From positions 186,001-250,000 of the forward strand of contig CAJIZA010000003.1 in the NCBI GenBank assembly GCA_905181815.1: a stretch of DNA of 64,000 bases, read 5' to 3'. Under the pieces are notes generated by a model. It did not search any database, was not told where the DNA came from, and worked only from the letters and a program-made list of their open reading frames with translations. A program made the translations under genes and the position numbers. The stretch comes from an uncultured Planktomarina sp. GTDB taxonomy: Bacteria; Pseudomonadota; Alphaproteobacteria; Rhodobacterales; Rhodobacteraceae. Shown in pieces: positions 18,344-26,954 of this stretch (position 1 is its first letter; each line of letters starts with the position of its first letter).

Positions 18344-18850
18344 ATGGCGCAAGAACCGGTTGAAAACGGCAAAAATGAAGACCAAACCGCACCAAAGGCT
18401 TTAAAAATGCAAGTTCTGGCTCAATATATTCGCGATATGTCTTTCGAGAATATTTTAGCTCAGAAAGGTATCAGCGGTGAAGCACAGCCTGATGTTTCTG
18501 TGCAGGTTAATATTGACGCAAAAAAGCGTCCGATTGAAAATCAATTTGAAGTCATCATCAAGACAGAAATTTCATCCAAAACTAAGGATAAGGGTGAACC
18601 GATGTTTTTGTTGGAGTTGGAATATGCGGGCATTTTTCACGTTGAGAACCTGCCAGAAGATCAACTGCATCCCTATTTGATGATCGAGTGCCCACGCATG
18701 ATCTTCCCTTTCCTGCGGCGCGTCATCAGCGATGTAACACGAGATGGTGGCTTCCCACCACTCAACCTCGACTCTATGGATTTCGTTCAACTATACCGCA
18801 ATGAAATTCAACGACGCGTTGCTGAAAACGCAAAAGCGAAAGCTAACTAA
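18344..18850 (+). CDS. secB: Protein-export chaperone SecB
   Basis: The 168-residue protein matches alphaproteobacterial SecB: QYIRDMSFENI near residue 28, the beta-sheet core, and the conserved CPRMIFPFLRRVISDVTRDGGFPPL segment, of which the first part (PRMIFPF) is diagnostic. SecB keeps preproteins unfolded and hands them to SecA. An AGGAG site at 18331-18335 supports the ATG at 18344; the open frame upstream lies over the end of fxsA. It converges with dnaQ, three bases apart. Confidence 0.96.
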   Translation: MAQEPVENGKNEDQTAPKALKMQVLAQYIRDMSFENILAQKGISGEAQPDVSVQVNIDAKKRPIENQFEVIIKTEISSKTKDKGEPMFLLELEYAGIFHVENLPEDQLHPYLMIECPRMIFPFLRRVISDVTRDGGFPPLNLDSMDFVQLYRNEIQRRVAENAKAKAN

Positions 18851-18853
18851 GTC

Positions 18854-19543
18854 TCATTTTGTCCAAAGGGCATCAGATCCCAAAGCGGCGATGAATGTTT
18901 CATGCGCCGCTTTTTCAGCTTCAGACAACCGGGATGCCAAAGGTTTTGGTCGAGGTGCGGGGCGCCATTCTAACGATGGCGAGCCATCCTCGAATGTTTT
19001 GACCTCCGGACCAGACAAAACTAAATCAGGCTGGCGGCCACCAACCAGCTCCAAGTACACCTCTGCTAAAATTTCAGAGTCTAGCAAGGCTCCATGCAGA
19101 ATTCGCGATGAATTATCGATGCCGAACCTGCGGCATAAAGCATCCAAAGAAGCAGGCGAGCCAGGAAATTTGCGCCGCGCAATCGCAAGCGTATCAGTTG
19201 CTTGATGGTTTGGCAAAGCCGGCCGATTTACCCATGCAAGCTCCGCATTCAAGAATTTCATGTCGAAAGAGGCGTTATGAATGACGAGTTTTGAATCTTT
19301 TATAAAATCAATGAACTCTTGGGCAATGTCTTTAAAAACGGGCTTGTCCGATAAGAATTCTTCGCTCAATCCGTGCACATTGAACGCTGCCTCCGGCATG
19401 TTGCGTTTTGGATTAATATATTGATGATAGGTCCGACCAGTCGGCAAATGATTGAACAGCTCAACCGCGCCTATCTCTACAATCCGATCCCCTTCACTTG
19501 GTTCGAACCCAGTGGTTTCTGTATCCAAAACGATTTCACGCAT
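18854..19543 (-). CDS. dnaQ: DNA polymerase III epsilon subunit (proofreading exonuclease)
   Basis: The 229-residue DEDDh exonuclease has Exo I DTETTG (Asp7, Glu9), Exo [11 protein letters not shown] (Asp94) and Exo III with His150 and Asp155 (HGALLDSE). It edits replication errors in the pol III core. The start overlaps the coaE stop by 8 nt, so it is the last gene of a maf-aroE/coaE/dnaQ unit running away from oriC. Confidence 0.96.
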   Translation of the reverse strand: MREIVLDTETTGFEPSEGDRIVEIGAVELFNHLPTGRTYHQYINPKRNMPEAAFNVHGLSEEFLSDKPVFKDIAQEFIDFIKDSKLVIHNASFDMKFLNAELAWVNRPALPNHQATDTLAIARRKFPGSPASLDALCRRFGIDNSSRILHGALLDSEILAEVYLELVGGRQPDLVLSGPEVKTFEDGSPSLEWRPAPRPKPLASRLSEAEKAAHETFIAALGSDALWTK

Positions 19544-20129
19544 CTTTTTGCCTTTTCTTGATATCTTCTAAAATAGCGTCGGCCGCCTGCGCGGCTGTTT
19601 CATAGCTATTTGTATCAATAGTGTAATCTGCCCGCGCGGCTTTATCTTCAGCCAGCCATTGTTTGGATCGGATCAATTGAAAGTGGTCTTCCGTCATCCC
19701 TGGGCGTGACAAAACTCGAGATTTTTGCACCTCATAACTCGACAACACACATGCGACCGCATCAAAGTCAGCTGCTGAATTGAGCTCGAACAGCAATGGT
19801 ATATCAAAAACTAAAATTGATTTCGGGTTATTGGCAATAAAATCCTCCCGGTCTGCTTTAACCAGTGGGTGAATGATCGCCTCTAATTTTGATAAGAGGT
19901 TTGCATCTTGTGAAATGAGCTGACGAAGCTTGGCGTGGTCCACCGCACCATTGGAAACCGCACTGGGCGCAATCTTACCAATGCCAGCCACCGCCACGCC
20001 GTTCTTGCGATAAGCGCGATGCACAATGCTATCAGCGTCCCATGCTTTGCAACCCCGGTCCACAAAAATCCGAGCCGTCGTGGATTTTCCCATGCCGATA
20101 GAGCCGGTCAATCCCAAAAGAAAACTCAT
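19536..20129 (-). CDS. coaE: Dephospho-CoA kinase
   Basis: The 197-residue kinase has a P-loop GSIGMGKST (9-17), the DAD substrate motif ([11 protein letters not shown]) and VFDIPLLFE. It phosphorylates the ribose 3-OH of dephospho-CoA, the last step of CoA synthesis. Its start overlaps the stop of maf-aroE by ATGA. Confidence 0.96.
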   Translation of the reverse strand: MSFLLGLTGSIGMGKSTTARIFVDRGCKAWDADSIVHRAYRKNGVAVAGIGKIAPSAVSNGAVDHAKLRQLISQDANLLSKLEAIIHPLVKADREDFIANNPKSILVFDIPLLFELNSAADFDAVACVLSSYEVQKSRVLSRPGMTEDHFQLIRSKQWLAEDKAARADYTIDTNSYETAAQAADAILEDIKKRQKDA

Positions 20130-21541
20130 GTGAGCACCAATGCTTCAAGATCCTCATCCACCGCGGGCCGAGATCCGAACCAAGCCTCAAACCCTGGCAC
20201 ACCTTGGTGCAATAACATACCAATGCCACTCACCACCTCACATCCACGGGCGCGCGCATCCTTCAAAAATTGCGTTTCAAGGGGTGCGTAAATGAGATCT
20301 GTGACCAGAGCATCGGGATTCACATTGGTTAAGTCAAATTCCAAGGCTGGCTTACCAGTCATGCCGAGCGAGGTAGCATTTACCACGGTGAACGCGTCAG
20401 GTAAGACATCTTCCTTATGCTGCCAATCGATCACTTCAATACAATCAGAAATGTCAGCGGCCAAATCTTCTGCCCGTGAACGGGTACGATTACAGAGGTA
20501 AATCTTGGGTACGCCAGCGTCCAAAAGGGCAACTAAAATCGCCCGCGCAGCGCCACCCGCGCCCAACACTAAAGACGGACCAGCGCTTGGCTGCCACGTC
20601 GTGCTTTTCGAAGTCAGATTGGCCATAAATCCATAACTGTCTGTATTATCGGCATTAATATTGCCGTTGTCCTTTTTTATCAAAGTGTTGGATGCGCCAA
20701 TGCGTTGCGCTCGAGGGGTAATGTTATCCGCGAATGCCAATGCTTGTTCCTTATGCGGAATGGTGACATTAAAGCCTGAAAAGCCTAGGTCAAACAACAT
20801 ACGCACTGTTTCACTGAAACGTGCGGGGGCAATGTCGATGGCGAAATAATCGCCTGATATTTGGTTTTTCTTAAGCCAGTGCCCATGCATCAGGGGCGAT
20901 TTGCTCTGCGCTATCGGATGACCCAAAACGGCCGCAAGTTTAGGGGTCTGAAACGGGGCGGTTGTATTGGTCTGATTCAAAAAACTGATGATTGGTCCGA
21001 TAGAAAGCCCCATAATATCAAACCAATTGCCACGAACATCAGCAAAGAGATCTGGCGTTTTTTCAAAATGGTAACCCCCGGCCGAATGTTTCACAACCTC
21101 CCAATGTACCTCTATATAGGCGTCTATTTCAGCCGCACTCACAGAACGCATAGACATGTGGCTGATTGAAATATGTCGCCACTGAGGTTTGCCATCTTTG
21201 TAGATAACATTAGCAGTAATCAAACGATGCGTTTTCCCAGAAAGGCGAGATAGGGAGGTTTTGAGCGCCTCAGGTGAGACGGGCTTTCCGAAGTTTTCGC
21301 CCTCAAAAACCAGTATTTGATCACATCCAATCACCCAACTATTTAGATTCTTTAGGGATATTTTTAACGCTTTATGTTCGGCTAAAGTGTCGGCAATGTC
21401 ACGGGGCAGGGCCTGTTCTGCAATCAGACTTTTCGTAATGTTTTCTTCATCAATTTGCGGTGACATAAACTGAGCGCTTATTCGTGCAGAGTTTAAAATG
21501 CGACGGCGCGTGGCAGATTGAGACGCGAGGATGAGATCCAT
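20126..21541 (-). CDS. maf-aroE: Fused Maf nucleotide pyrophosphatase - shikimate dehydrogenase
   Basis: One uninterrupted 471-codon frame encodes two enzymes that are separate neighbouring genes in relatives. Residues 1 to about 188 are Maf-like (LASQSATRRRIL, DEEN, VIGCDQILVFEG, KHSAGGYHFE), a pyrophosphatase of non-canonical nucleotides. Residues about 200-471 are AroE: VLGHPIAQSKSPLMHGHW (shikimate loop), NVTIPHKE with catalytic Lys264, NTDSYGF, NADP motif GAGGAARA (327-334), and C-terminal GMLLHQG. The joint (around FLNQTNTTAPFQTPKL) has no stop and no ATG; only a TTG could start AroE alone. ATG 21541 abuts the origin segment. Confidence 0.88.
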   Translation of the reverse strand: MDLILASQSATRRRILNSARISAQFMSPQIDEENITKSLIAEQALPRDIADTLAEHKALKISLKNLNSWVIGCDQILVFEGENFGKPVSPEALKTSLSRLSGKTHRLITANVIYKDGKPQWRHISISHMSMRSVSAAEIDAYIEVHWEVVKHSAGGYHFEKTPDLFADVRGNWFDIMGLSIGPIISFLNQTNTTAPFQTPKLAAVLGHPIAQSKSPLMHGHWLKKNQISGDYFAIDIAPARFSETVRMLFDLGFSGFNVTIPHKEQALAFADNITPRAQRIGASNTLIKKDNGNINADNTDSYGFMANLTSKSTTWQPSAGPSLVLGAGGAARAILVALLDAGVPKIYLCNRTRSRAEDLAADISDCIEVIDWQHKEDVLPDAFTVVNATSLGMTGKPALEFDLTNVNPDALVTDLIYAPLETQFLKDARARGCEVVSGIGMLLHQGVPGFEAWFGSRPAVDEDLEALVLT

Positions 21542-21743
21542 ATGAGATAAACCTGTGGATATGTTTTGTGTGACCTGTGATTGAACTGTGGGGGTAATCG
21601 CGGATTTATGCAAATACAAGAATTCTTCCTGAGATTCATCGGAGTTCAGAAACTTTCAGTGAATTTATCTTCTGTGAATATGGATAAATTTATGCCGATG
21701 ATAATTTTCATTTTGGTGTAGTTTAATAATTCTATCAACAGAG

Positions 21744-21752
21744 TTATACACA
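21744..21752 (+). promoter_or_regulatory. Exact DnaA box TTATACACA
   Basis: TTATACACA fits the DnaA consensus TTATNCACA exactly and directly precedes the T-rich tract that is the likely unwinding element. Confidence 0.75.
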
Positions 21753-21816
21753 AGGGTTGTTTTTAAGTTTTTGTTTATAGATGTTTAATTTAATTATTTT
21801 AACACGTTGATTGTTT

Positions 21817-21859
21817 TTATCCATCTGTGGATACATAGATTTATAAAATTTGATCCACA
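21817..21859. promoter_or_regulatory. Cluster of near-consensus DnaA boxes
   Basis: TTATCCATC (21817-21825) abuts TGTGGATAC (21826-21834, minus-strand box with one mismatch), making a head-to-head pair; TGATCCACA (21851-21859, one mismatch) follows. Outlying boxes are TGTGGATAT (21554-21562) and TATGGATAA (21679-21687), both on the minus strand with one mismatch. Confidence 0.6.
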
Positions 21860-21901
21860 GAGTCTGACGGCACTACATCTCTCTACTAAAATCATATATT
21901 A

Positions 21902-21917
21902 TCTATATTAATATAGA
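21902..21917. promoter_or_regulatory. 16-bp perfect AT-rich palindrome upstream of hemJ
   Basis: TCTATATTAATATAGA is a perfect inverted repeat ending 19 bp before the hemJ start, at the right edge of the origin segment. It may be an operator for hemJ or an architectural site of oriC. AT-rich palindromes arise by chance more readily than mixed ones. Confidence 0.35.
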
Positions 21918-21936
21918 GGGAAAGAAATACAGTCAG

Positions 21937-22389
21937 ATGATAGATTACTTAATTGCAATGTACCCGTGGTTAAAAGCTGGTCATATCGTGTCAGTCATTT
22001 CTTGGATGGCTGGAATTTTTTATCTTCCCCGGCTGTTTGTACATCATAGTGAAAAAGTTAAAGTTTCATCTAATACAGACAGATTATTCTGCATGATGGA
22101 AGTAAAGTTGTTGAAGGTCATTATGACACCAGCCATGCTTGCAACATGGGGTTTTGGATTATCTTTGGCGATCATACCCGGCGTGTTGAATTGGTCAGAG
22201 GTTTGGCCCTGGGTGAAATTGATATCCATTGTAGCAATGACACTATTTCATTTTTGGTTGGCCAAGAGGCAAAGAGATTTCGAGAATGGTGAAAACCATT
22301 TGACTGGAAAAACCTACCGAATTATCAACGAAGTTCCGACAGTTTTGTTACTGGTAATTGTTATTATGGTTGTGGTTCGACCATTTTAA
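21937..22389 (+). CDS. hemJ: Protoporphyrinogen IX oxidase HemJ
   Basis: The 150-residue membrane protein has four hydrophobic helices, with the conserved HemJ elements LKAGHIVSVISWMAGIFYLPR (first part, His16) and VKLLKVIMTP (Lys in helix 2-3). HemJ oxidises protoporphyrinogen IX to protoporphyrin IX in bacteria without HemG/HemY. The substrate of HemH, encoded at 53-54 kb, is the product. The ATG at 21937 lacks a strong nearby ribosome site; GAGGG at 21916-21920 is rather far. Confidence 0.92.
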   Translation: MIDYLIAMYPWLKAGHIVSVISWMAGIFYLPRLFVHHSEKVKVSSNTDRLFCMMEVKLLKVIMTPAMLATWGFGLSLAIIPGVLNWSEVWPWVKLISIVAMTLFHFWLAKRQRDFENGENHLTGKTYRIINEVPTVLLLVIVIMVVVRPF

Positions 22390-22512
22390 ATAAGTTTGTA
22401 ATATTTGACTTGCCGCTTGGTTTTGAGTAACGAGATGGCGCACCCGTTCGGGATTGCTTTTTCTTAACGATATCTGTGGTGCCCGGGGCGATCTTGGGCA
22501 GGAAGAGACTCC
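22390..22512 (+). promoter_or_regulatory. rho leader region
   Basis: This 123-bp gap before rho contains CCCGTTCGGG near 22454, a short inverted repeat followed by a T-rich run (GCTTTTTC), and an AGGAAGAGA ribosome site just before the start. Autogenous control of rho in its leader is known in enterobacteria; whether it applies here is inference. Confidence 0.3.
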
Positions 22513-23784
22513 ATGACAAGTAACCGTGTGACTTTGGCCGAATTAAAGGCGAAAAGCCCAAAAGATCTGCTTTCTATGGCGGAAGAGCTGGAAATTGAGA
22601 ACGCGTCGACCATGCGTAAGGGCGATATGATGTTCTCAATTTTGAAAGAGCGTGCTGAAGATGGAGCGGAAATCTCTGGAGACGGGGTTTTGGAAGTGCT
22701 TCAAGACGGCTTTGGATTTCTACGGTCTCCAGAAGCAAATTATTTGCCAGGCCCAGATGATATTTATGTTTCTCCAGAAATGATCCGGCAATTCTCTCTG
22801 CGGACTGGAGACACCATTGAGGGGATTATTAAGGCACCAGAGGATACAGAACGCTATTTTGGTATGACCAAGGTTGAGAAGATCAATTTTGAGAACCCGG
22901 AGCGAGCACGTCATAAGGTGGCATTTGAAAATCTGACACCGCTTTATCCAGATGAGCGGTTGAAAATGGAGCTTGAGGATCCGACGACGAAGGATCGCTC
23001 GGCACGGATTATTGATTTGGTTGCGCCGATTGGTAAAGGTCAGAGATCTTTGATCGTTGCACCGCCACGGACGGGTAAAACAGTTTTACTTCAAAACATT
23101 GCCAATTCTATCGAAAGAAACCATCCGGAATGTTATTTGATCGTTTTGTTGATTGATGAGCGGCCGGAAGAGGTTACCGATATGCAGCGGTCTGTGAAGG
23201 GTGAGGTTGTGAGCTCGACCTTTGATGAACCCGCGACGCGTCACGTTGCTGTGTCCGAAATGGTGATTGAAAAAGCGAAACGTTTGGTTGAGCACAAACG
23301 TGACGTGGTCATTTTGCTTGATTCGATCACTCGATTGGGTCGGGCATTTAATACGGTGGTGCCTTCCTCCGGCAAGGTATTGACCGGTGGTGTGGATGCG
23401 AATGCTTTACAGCGGCCAAAACGCTTTTTTGGCGCAGCACGAAATATTGAAGAAGGCGGCTCTTTGACTATTATTGCGACCGCTTTGATTGATACAGGTA
23501 GCCGCATGGATGAGGTTATCTTCGAGGAATTTAAAGGCACTGGTAACTCGGAAATCGTTTTGGACCGGAAAGTTGCCGACAAACGTGTTTTCCCAGCAAT
23601 GGACGTTTTGAAATCAGGGACTCGTAAGGAAGACCTGTTGGTGGATAAAGTGGATCTGCAAAAAACCTATGTTTTGCGCCGGATTTTGAATCCGATGGGG
23701 ACGACTGATGCAATAGAATTTTTGATTTCGAAATTGAAGCAGACCAAATCCAATTCTGAATTCTTCGATTCCATGAACACCTAA
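22513..23784 (+). CDS. rho: Transcription termination factor Rho
   Basis: The 423-residue protein has the N-terminal helix bundle, the RNP1 motif DGFGFLR (65-71) of the primary RNA site, Walker A APPRTGKT (183-190), and the Q/R loops of the ring ATPase ([13 protein letters not shown]). Rho terminates untranslated transcripts by RNA translocation. Length is normal. It begins the rightward series out of the origin with hemJ. Confidence 0.98.
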   Translation: MTSNRVTLAELKAKSPKDLLSMAEELEIENASTMRKGDMMFSILKERAEDGAEISGDGVLEVLQDGFGFLRSPEANYLPGPDDIYVSPEMIRQFSLRTGDTIEGIIKAPEDTERYFGMTKVEKINFENPERARHKVAFENLTPLYPDERLKMELEDPTTKDRSARIIDLVAPIGKGQRSLIVAPPRTGKTVLLQNIANSIERNHPECYLIVLLIDERPEEVTDMQRSVKGEVVSSTFDEPATRHVAVSEMVIEKAKRLVEHKRDVVILLDSITRLGRAFNTVVPSSGKVLTGGVDANALQRPKRFFGAARNIEEGGSLTIIATALIDTGSRMDEVIFEEFKGTGNSEIVLDRKVADKRVFPAMDVLKSGTRKEDLLVDKVDLQKTYVLRRILNPMGTTDAIEFLISKLKQTKSNSEFFDSMNT

Positions 23785-23793
23785 GTGTAACGA

Positions 23794-25080
23794 ATGGACA
23801 GTATTTTTGCGCAGGCGACGGCAACGGGTCGGGCAGGGGTCTCTGTTATCCGTCTTTCGGGGCCTCAATCATTTGATATTGCAAAGATATTTTGCAAATT
23901 GCCGGCGGTTGGTCAGACTGGTCTGCGGGCGGTTCGAGGACGCGATGGGGCGCTTATAGATCAGGCACTTGTGCTATGTTTCGAGCAAGGTGCAAGCTTT
24001 ACGGGCGAGCGTGTTGTAGAGTTTCAGGTACATGGGGGTTTGGCCACTGTGGCCAAGTTGCTGTCGGAATTGTCGGAGCAAGAGGGCTGCCGTCTTGCAG
24101 AACCGGGTGAATTTACCCGTCGAGCGCTCGAAAATGGCCAATTGGATCTTAATCAGGTCGAGGCATTATCTGATCTTATTGATGCTGAAACCGAATCGCA
24201 ACGCCAGCAAGCCATTCGTGTATTGGATGGTCGTTTCGGGGACGCCGGGGAGATTTGGCGGGGCAAGTTGTTGCGTGCGGCAGCGCTGCTGGAGGCTAGT
24301 ATTGATTTTTCGGATGAGGAAATCCCGGATGATCTTTCTGTCGAGGTTATTAGCTTGGTTGAAGGGACGCGTGCATCGATCGCTGCAATATTGGAGCGGT
24401 CTATGATGGCGTCAAAAATTCGTACTGGTTTTACGGTTGCGATAATCGGCGCGCCCAATGTCGGTAAATCCACGCTGTTGAATGCTATTGTGGGACGGCA
24501 AGCTGCAATTACCTCCGATGTGGCGGGAACGACGCGAGATGTGATCGAGTGCCGGGTTGATTTGCAAGGATTGGCTGTGAGTTTTCTAGATACAGCGGGT
24601 TTGCGCGAGTCAGAGGACGAGATTGAAAATTTAGGAATTTCAAAGGCATATGATATGGCAGCCGCCGCTGATGTTCGTGTGTTCTTGGTTGAAGAGGTGG
24701 GGGAGCCTCTCCCCATTGCTTTGCGTGATGGAGATATTGTTCGGCTGAACAAGGGAGATGAGCGAAGCTCTGATGTTGGTAAAGTGTCGGGAAAAACCGG
24801 GGAAGGCGTATCAGAATTACTGAGCCTCATTGCCGAACGGTTAATGGTTAAAACACCGCAAGATGTGGTGGCTATTCGAGAACGTCAAATCACTGGTTTG
24901 CGTGCGGCCGAATCCTCTCTTGGGCGGGTATTGGAGTTGACTCATGCCGACCCATTGCCCTTTGAACTGGCCAGCCAAGAGCTGTATTTCGCTCTTAGTG
25001 AATTGGATTTTGTTTTCGGTCGGATTGATATAGAATCTGTACTGGATGAAATCTTCTCAAGCTTTTGCTTGGGGAAGTAA
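23794..25080 (+). CDS. mnmE: tRNA uridine-5-carboxymethylaminomethyl modification GTPase MnmE
   Basis: The 428-residue protein has the N-terminal tetrahydrofolate-binding domain, a G-domain with G1 GAPNVGKS (219-226), G2 around GTTRD, G3 DTAG and G4 NKGD, and ends FCLGK with the conserved cysteine (Cys425; CIGK is usual). MnmE works with MnmG to modify the wobble uridine of several tRNAs. It is followed 14 bp later by mnmG, its partner. Confidence 0.97.
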   Translation: MDSIFAQATATGRAGVSVIRLSGPQSFDIAKIFCKLPAVGQTGLRAVRGRDGALIDQALVLCFEQGASFTGERVVEFQVHGGLATVAKLLSELSEQEGCRLAEPGEFTRRALENGQLDLNQVEALSDLIDAETESQRQQAIRVLDGRFGDAGEIWRGKLLRAAALLEASIDFSDEEIPDDLSVEVISLVEGTRASIAAILERSMMASKIRTGFTVAIIGAPNVGKSTLLNAIVGRQAAITSDVAGTTRDVIECRVDLQGLAVSFLDTAGLRESEDEIENLGISKAYDMAAAADVRVFLVEEVGEPLPIALRDGDIVRLNKGDERSSDVGKVSGKTGEGVSELLSLIAERLMVKTPQDVVAIRERQITGLRAAESSLGRVLELTHADPLPFELASQELYFALSELDFVFGRIDIESVLDEIFSSFCLGK

Positions 25081-25086
25081 GGGGCT

Positions 25087-25102
25087 TGTTTCACGTGAAA
25101 CA
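25087..25102. promoter_or_regulatory. parS centromere site 1
   Basis: TGTTTCACGTGAAACA is a perfect 16-bp palindrome identical to the parS consensus bound by ParB. It straddles the start of mnmG: the GTG start codon (25095-25097) is the right half of the central CACGTG. It lies about 3.3 kb from the exact DnaA box. Confidence 0.95.
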
Positions 25103-26954
25103 TTTTGATGTTGTGGTTGTAGGCGGCGGTCATGCCGGATGCGAGGCGCTTCATGCGGCCAGCCGGTATGGATTGAAGGCCGCTCTTGTGACATTGGACA
25201 AAAGCAAGGTCGGCGTGATGTCATGCAACCCAGCGATTGGTGGCTTGGGTAAGGGTCATTTGGTGCGCGAGATTGATGCTCTGGATGGAATTATGGGCAC
25301 GGCAGCCGATCTTTCGGGCATTCAATTCCGCCTTCTCAACCGAAGCAAGGGGCCCGCGGTGCAGGGACCGCGGACACAATCGGATCGGCAGCGGTATCTA
25401 CAAGCAATTCAGGCCCTACTGGCCCAGCAAGATTATACACTGATCGAGGGGGAGGCGGCGGCTTTGATGTCAAATGCCGGTTCTGTGACGGGTGTTCGTT
25501 TGGCGGATGGCTCGGAAGTTCATGCCCGGTCGGTTATTTTGACCGCTGGAACCTTCATGCGGGGGACAATTCATATTGGCGATAAAAGGGTTTCCGCCGG
25601 TCGCATGGGAGAGAAGGCTGCGGATGAACTTTCATCGCAGATGGAATCTTTGGGCGCTGTATTTGGCCGGTTGAAAACGGGCACGCCGCCCCGGCTGAAC
25701 GGCGACACCATTGATTGGAGCCAGCTCGAGCTTCAGCCTGCCGATTGTGATCCGGTGATGCTGTCATTCTTATCAAAAGGACCCGCTGTCCAGCAGGTCA
25801 GCTGCGGCATTACTCATACCAACCGCGAGACTCACGACATTATTCGGGAGAACATTGAAAAGTCAGCAATGTATGGCGGGCACATCGAAGGCGTTGGGCC
25901 GCGGTATTGCCCTTCAATCGAAGACAAAATAACCCGCTTTGCTGATAAATCTAGTCACCAGGTGTTTTTGGAGCCAGAGGGGCTAACGACAAATTGTGTG
26001 TATCCAAATGGTATTTCGACATCATTGCCCGAAGATGTACAAGAGGCTTATGTTAGGTCGATCCTGGGGTTGGAGAATGTAGAAATTCAACAGCCAGGAT
26101 ATGCCATTGAATATGATTTTCTTAATCCCCAAGGCTTATCAAATGATTTGGAATCAAATTTGATGGGTGGCTTGTTCTTGGCTGGGCAAATTAACGGCAC
26201 GACAGGGTATGAAGAGGCGGCAGCTCAGGGTCTGGTTGCGGCAGTCGGCGTTGCGAAACGGCTCAAGGGCGTGTGTCCCATCATATTTGATCGTAGTACC
26301 AGCTATATTGGGGTTATGATTGATGATTTGACAACACGGGGTGCAACCGAGCCGTATAGAATGTTTACCTCAAGAGCTGAATTTCGATTGAAACTCCGTG
26401 CGGATAATGCTGATCAGCGGCTGACTGAGCAAGGACATACCTCCGGGCTGGTATCTGGTCAAAGGTACGGCGTGTATCAAGAGAAGATGAGGCGCCTAGA
26501 TCAATGTCGCTCGCTGCTGTCATCAATGTCCGTTTCACCCAACCAGGCGAGACAGGTGGGAATCGACCTTGGTTTAGATGGGCGTCGTCGCAATGGGCAT
26601 GAGCTGCTCTCTATCCCAGGTGTCACCATTACCAAGCTCACTGATTTGACCCCAAGTTTAGCTGGGTTTGACGCAGAGTCCCTGGATCAGGCTGCGCGGG
26701 AAGCGCTTTATGTTACTTATATTGAACGCCAGGGCCGCGATATTGAGGCGCTGGCTCGGGATCTAAGCGTTAAGATTCCAAACGGCTTTCATTATGCGGG
26801 CGTTGCTGGTTTATCTTCTGAGATGATTGCAAAATTAAGTGCTGCGCGTCCAGTGTCACTTGGCGCAGCTAAAAATATTGAAGGGGTAACGCCGGCGGCT
26901 TTGACCGCGGTATTGCTGCGCATTAAATCTCAAAGCCTGAAAAATACCGGATGA
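25095..26954 (+). CDS. mnmG: tRNA uridine-5-carboxymethylaminomethyl modification enzyme MnmG (GidA)
   Basis: From GTG 25095 the protein has 619 residues and begins MKHFDVVVVGGGHAGCEA, the FAD-binding Rossmann motif (GGGHAG 10-15). Later family motifs are SCNPAIGGLGKGH and GQINGTTGYEEAAAQG. MnmG and MnmE make cmnm5U34 in tRNAs. GTG 25095 has AAGGGG about 9 nt upstream; TTG 25086 or a start at 25065 would be worse placed. Because the start lies inside parS, ParB bound there could affect its translation unit's DNA; this is speculation. Confidence 0.95.
   Translation: MKHFDVVVVGGGHAGCEALHAASRYGLKAALVTLDKSKVGVMSCNPAIGGLGKGHLVREIDALDGIMGTAADLSGIQFRLLNRSKGPAVQGPRTQSDRQRYLQAIQALLAQQDYTLIEGEAAALMSNAGSVTGVRLADGSEVHARSVILTAGTFMRGTIHIGDKRVSAGRMGEKAADELSSQMESLGAVFGRLKTGTPPRLNGDTIDWSQLELQPADCDPVMLSFLSKGPAVQQVSCGITHTNRETHDIIRENIEKSAMYGGHIEGVGPRYCPSIEDKITRFADKSSHQVFLEPEGLTTNCVYPNGISTSLPEDVQEAYVRSILGLENVEIQQPGYAIEYDFLNPQGLSNDLESNLMGGLFLAGQINGTTGYEEAAAQGLVAAVGVAKRLKGVCPIIFDRSTSYIGVMIDDLTTRGATEPYRMFTSRAEFRLKLRADNADQRLTEQGHTSGLVSGQRYGVYQEKMRRLDQCRSLLSSMSVSPNQARQVGIDLGLDGRRRNGHELLSIPGVTITKLTDLTPSLAGFDAESLDQAAREALYVTYIERQGRDIEALARDLSVKIPNGFHYAGVAGLSSEMIAKLSAARPVSLGAAKNIEGVTPAALTAVLLRIKSQSLKNTG

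Larger units (their letters stand above)
21542..21936. other. Candidate chromosomal replication origin (oriC)
   Basis: This 395-bp gene-free, strongly AT-rich stretch lies between maf-aroE and hemJ, both transcribed outward. It holds one exact DnaA box (21744-21752), four near matches with one mismatch (21554-21562, 21679-21687, 21826-21834, 21851-21859) and an abutting two-mismatch site (21817-21825). Between 21753 and 21802 is an A/T tract suited to unwinding. In Caulobacter and other alphaproteobacteria oriC sits near the same maf-aroE-coaE-dnaQ group, and parS/parAB lie 3-7 kb away here. Plus-strand genes also look C-rich on the left and G-rich on the right. Confidence 0.8.

Noticed and set aside
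24153-24830. A 225-codon open frame antisense to mnmE
   Set aside because: It mirrors mnmE codons, is Ser/Arg-rich with no recognisable motif, and has no separate ribosome site.
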